A stretch of DNA of 64,000 nt from NCBI GenBank assembly GCA_965250245.1, contig OZ252296.1:1364001-1428000 (forward strand), in the 5' to 3' direction. The position numbers were made by a program, and so were the translations under genes. The notes under the pieces were generated by a model that was not told where the DNA came from, searched no databases, and saw nothing but the letters and a program-made list of their open reading frames with translations. Below, in pieces: positions 26,900 to 34,768 of the stretch; within the stretch, counting starts at the first letter, position 1, and each line of letters starts with the position of its first letter. This stretch comes from JABDIP01 sp965250245 (GTDB taxonomy: Bacteria; Pseudomonadota; Alphaproteobacteria; DSM-16000; Inquilinaceae).

Positions 26900-27466
26900 A
26901 TGACGGTTCGCGGCTGGGCAACTCTTGGAGCCGCCGTTGCGGCGGCATGTTTGATCGTTCCTGCGGCCGCTGAAGACGTGGCGCCGAACCCAGATGACTA
27001 CGCGGTCATCGATACCGGCAAGGTCGATTTCACCGGTGCGGAATACTATCGGAAATGTGCCATGGTGACGGCGCGTGTGGCCGAGGCCGGCGAGGAGATC
27101 GTAACGATCGTTGGCGGGACCGAGGAGACGAGGAACGTCGCCAACGCCGGCGACTACGTCGTGCGCAATCCCGGCGGCGAGGAATACATCGTCGAGAAGG
27201 TGAAGTTCGAGGGCCGGTACGATCTGGTGCCGGGCACCGAGGATACCTACCGGCCGAGCGGCGCACCCGTGACGGCGGTGCCCTTGGCCGAGAATGTCCG
27301 GTTCGTCGCACCATGGGGCGAGGAGCAGTTCATCAACGCCGGCGGATTCCTGCTGAACAACGCCGGCGACATCTACGGCATCCAGAAGCAGGAATTCTTC
27401 GACACTTACGCGCTATCGACGGCGCAGGGTGAGTTCCTCGGAGATGGCACCTGCGGCCAGCCTTAA
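26900..27466 (+). CDS. Hypothetical secreted protein
   Basis: A 188-residue protein with a clear signal peptide (residues 1-24, ending PAAAEDV) and a soluble, acidic mature part. ATG 26900 is preceded by GGGAGG. The central stretch GDYVVRNPGGEEYIVEKVKFEGRYD looks like a small beta-rich domain, reminiscent of the PGDY-type domains seen in phosphoadenosine-related and uncharacterised proteins; I would not assign it. Two cysteines (about 53 and 185) could form a disulphide. The gene stands alone, followed by 172 non-coding bases. Confidence 0.7.
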   Translation: MTVRGWATLGAAVAAACLIVPAAAEDVAPNPDDYAVIDTGKVDFTGAEYYRKCAMVTARVAEAGEEIVTIVGGTEETRNVANAGDYVVRNPGGEEYIVEKVKFEGRYDLVPGTEDTYRPSGAPVTAVPLAENVRFVAPWGEEQFINAGGFLLNNAGDIYGIQKQEFFDTYALSTAQGEFLGDGTCGQP

Positions 27467-27638
27467 CGGGGCGGGGCCATGGATTGCGCCATCGTCCCGG
27501 CCGGCGGCTAGCGCGCCGGGGCGTCGGTGTCGGCTTGGCGGCAGGGTTCGTCGCAAACGCGCTGGTGGGCGGTCGGCGGCTGTCTAGACTTGGGCCTCTG
27601 ATGCCGGGAGGACTCTGCATGGCCTGCAAGGTGCGACG

Positions 27639-29198
27639 ATGAGCGAGCAATCGGCTGACGCGGCCGGTCGCGGTGGGCGCCGCGGCCGCGGTGGGGCCGG
27701 GGCCAGGCGCGCGGCGCGGCGCGGCGGTCCGGTGCAGCAGATGCGGGCCATCGAGCGCAAGATCACCAATTTCGAGGTGCTGGGCGCGGAGGGCCTCGAG
27801 CTCATCGAGCACAATGCCGAGACGGTGCTGGAGGAGATCGGCATCGATTTCCGCGAGGACCCGGACACGCTGGCGATCTGGAAAGAGGCCGGCGCCGATG
27901 TCCAGGGCGAGCGGGTGCGTTTCCCCCGCGGGCTGTGCCGTGACCTGCTGAAGACGGCGCCCGCCAGCTTCACGCAGCACGCCCGCAATCCGGAGCGCAG
28001 CGTCGAGATCGGCGGCCGCAACCTGGTCTTCGCGCCGGTCTACGGCCCGCCCTTCGTGCGCGATCTGGACAAGGGCCGGCGCTATGCGACAATCGAGGAC
28101 TTCCGCAACTTCGTGAAGCTGGCCTATTCGATTCCGGCGCTGCACCACTCCGGCGGCACCGTGTGCGAGCCGGTCGACCTGCCGGTCAACAAGCGCCATC
28201 TCGACATGGTCTACAGCCACATGCGCTGGTCCGACAAACCCTTCATGGGGTCGGTGACGGCACCGGAGCGGGCCGAGGACACGGTGGAGATGGCCCGGCT
28301 GCTGTTCGGCGCCGATTTCGTTGATGAGAACTGCGTTCTGATCAGCCTGATCAACGTCAATTCGCCGATGTCCTTCGACAACGTCATGGCCGGGGCGCTG
28401 AAGGCCTATGCGCGAGCCGGGCAGGCGTGCATCGTCACGCCCTTCATCCTGGCCGGCGCCATGGCGCCGGTGACCGCCGCCGGCGTGCTGACCCAGACCC
28501 TGGCCGAGGCGCTGGCCGGCATGGCCCTGACCCAGCTTGTGCGGCCCGGCGCGCCGGTGGTGTTCGGCAGCTTCGCCAGCTCCATGTCCATGCAATCGGG
28601 CGCCCCGACCTTCGGCACGCCGGAGCCGGCCATCGTGCTCTACGGCGCCGCACAGCTCGCCCGGCGGCTGGGGGTGCCGTTCCGCAGCGGCGGATCGCTG
28701 TGCGGGTCCAAGGTGCCCGATGCGCAGGCCGCCTATGAGAGCGCCCAGACGCTGCTGCCCGGGGTGCTGGGCGGCGTGAACTTCATGCTGCATTCCGCCG
28801 GCTGGCTGGAAGGCGGGCTGGCCTCGTCCTACGAGAAACTGGTCATGGACGGCGACCAGCTCGGCATGATGCAGGTGCTGGCCGAGGGCATCGACCTGTC
28901 GGAGAACGCCCAGGCGATGGATGCCCTGCGCGAGGTCGGGCCGGGCAGCCATTTCCTCGGCTGTGGGCACACCCAGGCCAATTTCGAGACCGCCTTCTAC
29001 CGCTCCAGCATCGCCGACAACAACAGCTTCGAGCAGTGGGAGGCGGAAGGCGGCAAGGACGCCGCCACGCGCGCCAACGCGCTGTGGAAGTCCATGCTGG
29101 CGGATTACGAGGCGCCGCCCATCGATCCGGGCGTGGACGAGGCCCTGAACGCCTTCATGGCGAAGAAGAAGGAGTCCATGCCGGATTCCTTCACCTGA
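27639..29198 (+). CDS. Trimethylamine methyltransferase (MttB) superfamily protein, non-pyrrolysine
   Basis: A 519-residue TIM-barrel methyltransferase of the MttB/COG5598 superfamily. The reading frame has no internal TAG, so unlike archaeal MttB it does not contain pyrrolysine; such members include the glycine betaine methyltransferase MtgB. It would pass a methyl group from a quaternary amine to the corrinoid protein encoded just downstream. The N-terminal 35 residues are strongly Arg/Gly-rich (GRGGRRGRGG) and outside the barrel. Clear barrel segments include VYGPPFVRDLDKG and HYSGGTVCEPVDLP-like text near residue 165. The substrate is not proven. Confidence 0.9.
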   Translation: MSEQSADAAGRGGRRGRGGAGARRAARRGGPVQQMRAIERKITNFEVLGAEGLELIEHNAETVLEEIGIDFREDPDTLAIWKEAGADVQGERVRFPRGLCRDLLKTAPASFTQHARNPERSVEIGGRNLVFAPVYGPPFVRDLDKGRRYATIEDFRNFVKLAYSIPALHHSGGTVCEPVDLPVNKRHLDMVYSHMRWSDKPFMGSVTAPERAEDTVEMARLLFGADFVDENCVLISLINVNSPMSFDNVMAGALKAYARAGQACIVTPFILAGAMAPVTAAGVLTQTLAEALAGMALTQLVRPGAPVVFGSFASSMSMQSGAPTFGTPEPAIVLYGAAQLARRLGVPFRSGGSLCGSKVPDAQAAYESAQTLLPGVLGGVNFMLHSAGWLEGGLASSYEKLVMDGDQLGMMQVLAEGIDLSENAQAMDALREVGPGSHFLGCGHTQANFETAFYRSSIADNNSFEQWEAEGGKDAATRANALWKSMLADYEAPPIDPGVDEALNAFMAKKKESMPDSFT

Positions 29199-29221
29199 TC
29201 CGGTTGCGACCTATTCAGAGT

Positions 29222-29307
29222 CGTCATTGCGAGGAGCAATGCGACGACGCAATCCACTCTATCGGCATGCAGTGGATTGCCGCGTCGCTTTGCTCCTCGC
29301 AATGACG
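29222..29307. repeat. Palindromic intergenic repeat (type A), 37-base arms
   Basis: Left arm 29222-29258 pairs with 29271-29307 at 34 of 37 positions around a 12-base loop. The arm begins CGTCATTGCGAGGAGC, a theme I associate with dispersed palindromic repeats of alphaproteobacteria. It lies in the gap between the methyltransferase and corrinoid-protein genes and would form a long hairpin in the mRNA, which could reduce or stabilise expression of one side. Confidence 0.85.
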
Positions 29308-29465
29308 TGAAAGGGTGGGATTCTGCCAGTGCCGGCAACGCCTTAGGAACCGCGTGTCGCCGGGCGATCATTTCTGGTCGCCAGGACAGCAGACAGCAAT
29401 TGTTTCCGTCATAAACTTCGTCTCTTGAGCAATTGTCTGGCTTTTCCAGCAAGGAAGGGTGGGCG

Positions 29466-30170
29466 GTGGCCGACGAAGACGAAGATATCGATCTGCGGTC
29501 CCTGAACGACCAGGAACTGACCGAGCAGATGTGGGACGACCTCTATGACGGCCTGGCCGACGAGGTCGTCGAGGGCACGAATATCCTGCTGGAGCGCGGC
29601 TGGGCGCCTTACGACGTGCTGACCAAGGCGCTGGTCGAGGGCATGCGTATCGTCGGCATCGATTTCCGCGACGGCATCCTGTTCGTGCCGGAGGTGCTGC
29701 TGGCGGCCAATTCCATGAAGGCCGGCATGTCGATCCTGCGCCCGCTGCTGGCGGAGACCGGGGCGCCCAGGCTCGGCAAGATGGTGATCGGCACCGTCAA
29801 GGGCGACATCCACGACATCGGCAAGAACCTGGTGTCGATGATGATGGAGGGCGCCGGCTTCGAGGTGATCGATATCGGGATCAACAACCCGGTCGAGAAC
29901 TACCTGGCGGCGCTGGAGGAGCACAAGCCCGACATCCTCGGCATGTCGGCCCTGCTGACCACCACCATGCCCTACATGAAGGTCGTCATCGACACCATGA
30001 AGGAGAAGGGCATCCGCGACGACTATGTCGTGCTGGTCGGCGGCGCGCCGCTGAACGAGGAGTTCGGCCGCGAGGTCGGCGCCGATGCCTATTGCCGCGA
30101 TGCCGCCGTGGCGGTGGAGACGGCCAAGGATTTCATGACCCGGCGCCACAACCAGCGCGCCGCACAGTAG
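29466..30170 (+). CDS. Corrinoid (B12-binding) methyl-carrier protein
   Basis: A 234-residue protein of the MtbC/MtmC/MtgC type: an N-terminal helical cap (about 1-95) followed by a Rossmann B12 domain with GDIHDIGKN, where His116 would ligate cobalt. I choose GTG 29466 (MADEDEDIDL) because AAGGAAGG lies at a good distance; the TTG at 29433 has no ribosome site. It accepts the methyl from the MttB-family protein and hands it to the methyl-THF methyltransferase encoded at 31260. Confidence 0.93.
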   Translation: MADEDEDIDLRSLNDQELTEQMWDDLYDGLADEVVEGTNILLERGWAPYDVLTKALVEGMRIVGIDFRDGILFVPEVLLAANSMKAGMSILRPLLAETGAPRLGKMVIGTVKGDIHDIGKNLVSMMMEGAGFEVIDIGINNPVENYLAALEEHKPDILGMSALLTTTMPYMKVVIDTMKEKGIRDDYVVLVGGAPLNEEFGREVGADAYCRDAAVAVETAKDFMTRRHNQRAAQ

Positions 30171-30181
30171 GAAACAGGGCC

Positions 30182-30814
30182 ATGAAGGCCGCCGCTAGAC
30201 GCCTCGAGTCCAAGGACCGCATCCTGATCATCGCCTGTGGCGCGCTCGCCCGGGAGATCCTGGCGCTGATCGAGCGGAACGGCTGGTCGCATCTGGAAAT
30301 CACCTGCCTGCCGGCATCGCTGCACAATCGGCCGTCGGAGATCCCGGCGCGGCTGCGGGAGGCGATCGCCGCCGCGCATGGGCGCTATCGGGACATCGTC
30401 GTCGCCTATGGCGATTGCGGCACGTCCGGCGGCATCGATGCCGTGCTCGACGAATACGGCATCCAACGGTTCGAGGGCCCGCATTGCTTCGCCTCCTATG
30501 CCGGCCAGCAGGATTTCGCGGCGATGATGGATGAGGAGCCGGGCAGCTTCTTCCTGACCGACTACCTGGTCCGTCAGTTCGACACCTTGATCATCCGGGG
30601 ACTCGGCATCGACCGGCATCCGGAACTGCAATCGGCCTATTTCGGCAACTACACGCGGCTCGTCTATCTGGCGCAGACCGATGATCCGGCGCTGACCGAG
30701 GCGGCCCGAGTCGCCGCCGACCGGCTGGGGCTGGCCTTCGAGCGGCGCTGGTCGGGCTATGGCGAGCTGGCGCCCTTCCTGGAGCGCGCCGCCGCGCCGG
30801 AGCCGGTCGCCTGA
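30182..30814 (+). CDS. DUF1638 domain-containing protein
   Basis: A 210-residue cytosolic protein with the DUF1638 pattern: ILIIACGALAREI, LPASLHNRPSEIP and VVAYGDCGTSGGIDAVL. The cysteines and glycine-rich loops suggest metal or cofactor binding, but no function is established to my knowledge. It starts 12 bases after the corrinoid protein gene and is followed by the 'virulence factor' gene after two bases, so it is embedded in the methyl-transfer operon. I infer a role in corrinoid or substrate handling from this context only. Confidence 0.85.
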   Translation: MKAAARRLESKDRILIIACGALAREILALIERNGWSHLEITCLPASLHNRPSEIPARLREAIAAAHGRYRDIVVAYGDCGTSGGIDAVLDEYGIQRFEGPHCFASYAGQQDFAAMMDEEPGSFFLTDYLVRQFDTLIIRGLGIDRHPELQSAYFGNYTRLVYLAQTDDPALTEAARVAADRLGLAFERRWSGYGELAPFLERAAAPEPVA

Positions 30815-30816
30815 CC

Positions 30817-31128
30817 ATGGGACGGCTGGTCGTCGTCTACTGGCGGGACATCCCCTCCCAGGTGATCGCCTCGGCCGGCCGTCGCAACCAGGCCAAGGTC
30901 ATGCTCTCCGACCGCTTCCAGCAGGCGATCGATGCCGCCGCCATGAAGAGTGGCGCCAGCGACACGGATGCCTATCTGGAGGATTGGCGCCGGTCCGAGC
31001 CGGCGGAGTGCGGTGAGGACCTGCAGGCGGCCGCCGATGCGCAGGCCGAGAAGCTTGAGACGGCCTACGGCCGGGACCGTCTGCGGACCCTGATCGCCGC
31101 CGGCGGCCGGGCGGAAGAGGCGGCCTGA
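30817..31128 (+). CDS. Small 'virulence factor'-domain protein
   Basis: A 103-residue protein matching the short conserved family named 'virulence factor' (opening VVVYWRDIPSQVIA, then RNQAKVMLSDRFQQAIDAAAMKSG and a C-terminal helical half). The family name reflects an old annotation, not evidence of pathogenicity. It lies two bases after DUF1638 and before the methyl-THF methyltransferase, so its job is more likely linked to C1 transfer. Nothing in the sequence suggests export or membrane insertion. Confidence 0.8.
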   Translation: MGRLVVVYWRDIPSQVIASAGRRNQAKVMLSDRFQQAIDAAAMKSGASDTDAYLEDWRRSEPAECGEDLQAAADAQAEKLETAYGRDRLRTLIAAGGRAEEAA

Positions 31129-31259
31129 ACCGGTGTGGCGCAAAGGTGATACCGCATGCCGCTGGCGAGCCGGACGCAAGGGCCGCGCTCGCATAGCGTC
31201 CCTGCCGGATTGGCGGCGCTGGCCGCCGGGCGAGGCGTGATCGGCTGGAGTTTGAAGAG
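31129..31259 (+). other. Leader with possible small pseudoknot before the methyl-THF methyltransferase
   Basis: This 131-base gap is the only sizeable gap inside the second half of the methyl-transfer cluster. Two crossing 6-base complementary pairs can be drawn: 31165-31170 with 31187-31192, and 31172-31177 with 31196-31201. This would be an H-type pseudoknot. In GC-rich DNA such pairs can arise by chance, and no known riboswitch consensus (cobalamin, SAM-II, SAH, THF-II) was recognisable. Confidence 0.2.
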
Positions 31260-32174
31260 ATGACCGAGACCGTTGTCAGTTCCGCGACCAAGGAGGTCGT
31301 GATCGGGTTCGACCGACCGTTCTGCGTGATCGGCGAGCGCATCAACCCGACCAACCGCAAGCTGCTCTCCGCGGAGATGGTGGCCGGCGACTACACCCGC
31401 GTCGTGGCCGATGTGGAGGCGCAGGTCGCCGCCGGCGCCAGCATGCTGGACGTCAATGCCGGCATCCCGCTGGCCGACGAACCGCGCATCCTGGCCGAGG
31501 TCATCCAGCTCGTGCAGTCGATGACCGACCTCCCGCTGGCCATCGACAGCTCGATCGTCGAGGCGCTGGAGTCCGGCCTCGCCGTCTACCAGGGCAAGCC
31601 GCTGCTGAACTCGGTCACCGGCGAGGAGGAACGGCTGGAATCGGTCCTGCCGCTGGTCAAGAAGTACGAATGCGCGGTTGTCGCCATCTCCAACGACGAG
31701 ACCGGCATCTCGGAAGATCCGAACGTCCGCTTCGAGGTGGCGAAGAAGATCGTCGAGCGGGCCGAGGATCACGGCATCCCGCGCAAGGACATCGTGGTCG
31801 ACCCGCTGGTGATGCCGGTGGGCGCCATCAACACCGCCGGCAAACAGGTCTTCCACCTGCTCAACCGGCTGCGCGACGAGCTCAAGGTCAACTCCACCTG
31901 CGGCGCCTCGAACGTCAGCTTCGGCCTGCCGAACCGGCGCGGCATGAACGCCGCCTTCCTGTGCATGGCGGCCGGGTCCGGCCTGACCTCGGCGATCATG
32001 AACCCGCTGCATGCGGAGGACATGATGGCGGTGCGCGGCGCTGACGTGATGAACGGCAACGACCCGGACTGCAAGCGCTGGATCCGCGCCTATCGCGAGC
32101 CGGCGGCCGAGGGTGCCGAGAATGGCGGTGCCCGGGGCGGCCGCGAGGGCCGTCGGCGCCGCCGCGCCGGCTGA
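31260..32174 (+). CDS. Methyltetrahydrofolate:corrinoid methyltransferase (MtgA/AcsE-type pterin-binding)
   Basis: A 304-residue pterin-binding TIM barrel. Folate-site features are IGERINPTNRK (about 20-30), GASMLDVNAGIP, LPLAIDSS, LLNSVTGEE and the DPLVMPVG loop. It would move the methyl from the corrinoid protein to THF, giving 5-methyl-THF for the MetF-like reductase. The last 25 residues are an Arg/Gly tail (GGREGRRRRRAG) outside the barrel. The RamA-like activator gene begins four bases after its stop. Confidence 0.93.
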   Translation: MTETVVSSATKEVVIGFDRPFCVIGERINPTNRKLLSAEMVAGDYTRVVADVEAQVAAGASMLDVNAGIPLADEPRILAEVIQLVQSMTDLPLAIDSSIVEALESGLAVYQGKPLLNSVTGEEERLESVLPLVKKYECAVVAISNDETGISEDPNVRFEVAKKIVERAEDHGIPRKDIVVDPLVMPVGAINTAGKQVFHLLNRLRDELKVNSTCGASNVSFGLPNRRGMNAAFLCMAAGSGLTSAIMNPLHAEDMMAVRGADVMNGNDPDCKRWIRAYREPAAEGAENGGARGGREGRRRRRAG

Positions 32175-32178
32175 CGCC

Positions 32179-34245
32179 ATGGCGGATTGGCGGCGGAACC
32201 AGGAGGGCGAGGACGCGCTGGTCGTGTTCACGCCGTCCGGCCGCCGCGGCCGGTTCCCGCACGGCATCTCCATCCTGCAGGCCGCCCGCGCGCTGGGCGT
32301 CGACGTCGACAGCGTATGCGGCGGCCGCTCGCTCTGCGGCCGCTGCCAATGCACCATCGGCGAGGGCCGCTTCGCCAAGCACGGCATCACCTCCGGCGCC
32401 GGCAACGTCTCCGAAGTCGGCGAGGCCGAGGCGCGATACGCCGAGAAACGCGGGCTGGCGAACGGCCGGCGGCTGACCTGCCAGAGCCTGATCCAGGGCG
32501 ACCTGCTGGTCGATGTGCCGCCGGAAAGCCAGGTGCACAAGCAGGTCGTGCGCAAGCGCGCCGAGCTGCGCGACATCGAGATCATCCCCGAGGTCAAGCT
32601 GCACTATGTGGAGGTCGTCGAGCCCAACATGCACGACCCCTCCGGCGATCTGCGCCGGCTGGAGCAGGCGCTGGAGACCCAATGGGGCATCACCGGGCTG
32701 AGCTGCGACCTCCGGGTCGTGCAGCAGATCCAGACGGCGCTGCGCGAGGGTGCGTGGACCGCCACGGTGGCGGTGCGCGAGGGGGAGCGGCTGCTGTGCA
32801 TCTGGCCCGGCTTCCGCGACAAGGCCTACGGCATCGCCTTCGACATCGGCTCGACCACCATCGCCGCCCATCTCTGCGATCTGGAGACCGGCGCGGTGCT
32901 GGCGGCCGGCGGCGTCATGAACCCGCAGATCCGCTTCGGCGAGGATCTGATGAGCCGGGTCTCGTACATCATGATGCATCCGGGCTCGCATCTGGAGCTG
33001 ACCGGCGTCGTGCGCGAGGCGATGAACACGCTGACGGCGGAGGTGGCGGCCGAGGCGGAAATCTCGGTGGACGACATCCTCGAGGTCACCATCGTCGGCA
33101 ACCCGATCATGCATCACCTGGTGCTGGGCATCGACCCGACCGAGCTCGGCGGCGCCCCCTTCGCGCTGGCCACCGACCAGGCGATCAACCTCTGGGCCGG
33201 CGAGCTGGATCTCGCCATCAATCCGAACGCGCGGGCCTATGTGCTGCCCTGCATCGCCGGGCATGTCGGCGCCGATACCGCGGCGGTGATCCTGTCGGAG
33301 GGGCCGCACCTGTCGGACGAGATTCGGCTGGTGGTCGATATCGGCACCAATGCGGAGATCGTGCTGGGCAACCGGCACGGCCTGCTAGCCTGCTCCAGCC
33401 CGACCGGGCCGGCCTTCGAGGGCGCCCAGATCGAATGCGGCCAACGCGCCGCACCCGGCGCCATCGAGCGGGTGCGCATCGATCCGGAAAGCCTGGAGCC
33501 GCGCTACCGGGTGATCGGCAGCGAGCTGTGGTCCGACGAGGCCGGCTTCGACGAGGCGGTCGCGGCGACCGGCGTCACCGGGATCTGCGGCTCCGGGATC
33601 ATCGAGGCGGTCGCCGAGATGTTCCTGGCCGGGTTGCTGACGACCGACGGCGTGATCGACGGCAGGCTGGCGGACCGGACCGAGCGGATCGTCGCCGACG
33701 GCCGTACCTACTCCTACGTGCTGCGGCCGGGGACCGAGGACCTGCCGGAGATCAAGGTCACGCAGAACGACATCCGGGCGATCCAGCTCGCCAAGGCGGC
33801 GCTCTATGCCGGCGTGCGGCTGCTGATGGAGCGGCTGGAGGTCGCCGAGGTGGACCGCATCACCCTGGCCGGCGCCTTCGGCAGCCATATCGACGTCAAA
33901 TACGCCATGGTGCTGGGTCTGATCCCGGATTGCGATCTGGAGCGGGTGACCGGCGCCGGCAACGCGGCCGGCACCGGCGCCCGGATCGCGTTGCTGAACG
34001 CCCAATCACGGGCGGAGATCGAGCGGGTGGTGCGCGAGGTCGAGAAGGTGGAGACCGCGGTCGAGCCGCGCTTCCAGGAGTTCTTCGTCGACGCGATGGC
34101 GATTCCCCACAAGACCGACCCGTTCCCGAACCTGGCCCGGGCGGTGGCGTTGCCGAAACCGTCGGCGGCGCCGGAGGGCGAGGGCGAGACCGGACGCCGC
34201 CGCCGTCGGGCGCGTCGCGCCAACACGAAGGTCGCCGCGCAGTAG
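32179..34245 (+). CDS. Corrinoid activation protein (RamA/RACo-like, 2Fe-2S ferredoxin + ASKHA)
   Basis: A 688-residue protein. The N-terminal domain has a plant-type 2Fe-2S site: Cys47, Cys53, Cys56 and Cys101 (VCGGRSLCGRC and LTC). A linker follows, then a large ASKHA ATPase-like domain including GIAFDIGSTTIAAHLCDL (about 218-235) and VVDIGTNAEIVLGN. RACo/RACE-type proteins reductively rescue inactive Co(II) corrinoid using ATP. I choose ATG 32179 (MADWRRNQEG). The C-terminus is strongly basic (GRRRRRARRANTKVAAQ), a feature shared with two other proteins of this cluster. Confidence 0.93.
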   Translation: MADWRRNQEGEDALVVFTPSGRRGRFPHGISILQAARALGVDVDSVCGGRSLCGRCQCTIGEGRFAKHGITSGAGNVSEVGEAEARYAEKRGLANGRRLTCQSLIQGDLLVDVPPESQVHKQVVRKRAELRDIEIIPEVKLHYVEVVEPNMHDPSGDLRRLEQALETQWGITGLSCDLRVVQQIQTALREGAWTATVAVREGERLLCIWPGFRDKAYGIAFDIGSTTIAAHLCDLETGAVLAAGGVMNPQIRFGEDLMSRVSYIMMHPGSHLELTGVVREAMNTLTAEVAAEAEISVDDILEVTIVGNPIMHHLVLGIDPTELGGAPFALATDQAINLWAGELDLAINPNARAYVLPCIAGHVGADTAAVILSEGPHLSDEIRLVVDIGTNAEIVLGNRHGLLACSSPTGPAFEGAQIECGQRAAPGAIERVRIDPESLEPRYRVIGSELWSDEAGFDEAVAATGVTGICGSGIIEAVAEMFLAGLLTTDGVIDGRLADRTERIVADGRTYSYVLRPGTEDLPEIKVTQNDIRAIQLAKAALYAGVRLLMERLEVAEVDRITLAGAFGSHIDVKYAMVLGLIPDCDLERVTGAGNAAGTGARIALLNAQSRAEIERVVREVEKVETAVEPRFQEFFVDAMAIPHKTDPFPNLARAVALPKPSAAPEGEGETGRRRRRARRANTKVAAQ

Positions 34246-34286
34246 GGGAAAATCCTTGCTGGCGGCTTTGGGCGCTCCCCTAGTTC

Positions 34287-34375
34287 GTCATTCCGCGAAG
34301 GCGGGAATCCAGATTGTTGGTGTCTTTCGATCGTCGAATTCCGGGTTTCCGGATCCCCGCTTTCGCGGCGATGAC
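34287..34375. repeat. Palindromic intergenic repeat (type B)
   Basis: Left arm at 34287-34310 begins GTCATTCCGCGAAGGCGGGA, and the right arm at 34351-34375 is its imperfect reverse complement (GGATCCCCGCTTTCGCGG..GATGAC). The spacer is about 40 bases. The theme GTCATTCC-CGCG-GGAATCC is a common dispersed element in alphaproteobacterial genomes. It differs in sequence from the types at 29222, 44157 and 55412. Confidence 0.75.
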
Positions 34376-34708
34376 GATCCGGATTGCTGTGAAACCGCAT
34401 CACGAACGCACGAGAATCCGCCTCGATCGACATTCATTAATCTATTGATTTTCCTAAATTTTTCGCCGGTCCACTCTGTGTCACACCTTTAACACACCAA
34501 TGTCTCCCGGAGATCGGTAACACTCTCCTCAGGTTTTGAACGCGGCCGATTTCGGCCACACCAGTTGCCTTCCCCTTGTGGGTGGGCGACGCCCATCCCC
34601 GGCCCGACCGTTGGAAGCGGTTATAGCGGCATCCGGTTTTCGGCGGAAAAGTCGGGGATGGGCGTAGGCTTTCCGGAGTTCCGGAGCCCTTCCATGCCAG
34701 GAAGAGAC

Positions 34709-34732
34709 AACGGCGGCCCCCGGGCCGCCGTT
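34709..34732. terminator. Terminator-like hairpin between convergent genes
   Basis: A 10-base perfect stem (AACGGCGGCC paired with GGCCGCCGTT) with a 4-base loop, followed on the + strand by TT and CG. It lies between the convergent RamA-like and indolepyruvate oxidoreductase genes, so it may stop transcription from both sides; the T-run is short (four T in all on the + strand). Confidence 0.6.
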
Positions 34733-34768
34733 TTCGTGTGCGGGGTGTCCGGTGCGGCGGCTCGGCCG

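Larger units (their letters stand above)
34246..34768. other. 523-base intergenic stretch with palindromic repeat and terminator
   Basis: No gene is evident. It contains a palindromic repeat (34287-34375) and a terminator-like hairpin (34709-34732); the part between, around 34430-34500, is AT-richer than its surroundings. Several overlapping frames exist but have no coding character. Confidence 0.6.

Noticed and set aside
27467..27638. Cobalamin riboswitch before the corrinoid methyltransferase gene
   Set aside because: No B12-box-like segment or suitable stem arrangement could be recognised in the 172 bases.
27639..29198. Pyrrolysine-containing MttB
   Set aside because: The frame is open for 519 residues with no internal TAG, and no pyl genes are present.
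31129..31259. SAM-II or SAH riboswitch
   Set aside because: Possible pseudoknot pairs exist, but the conserved core bases of these classes are absent.
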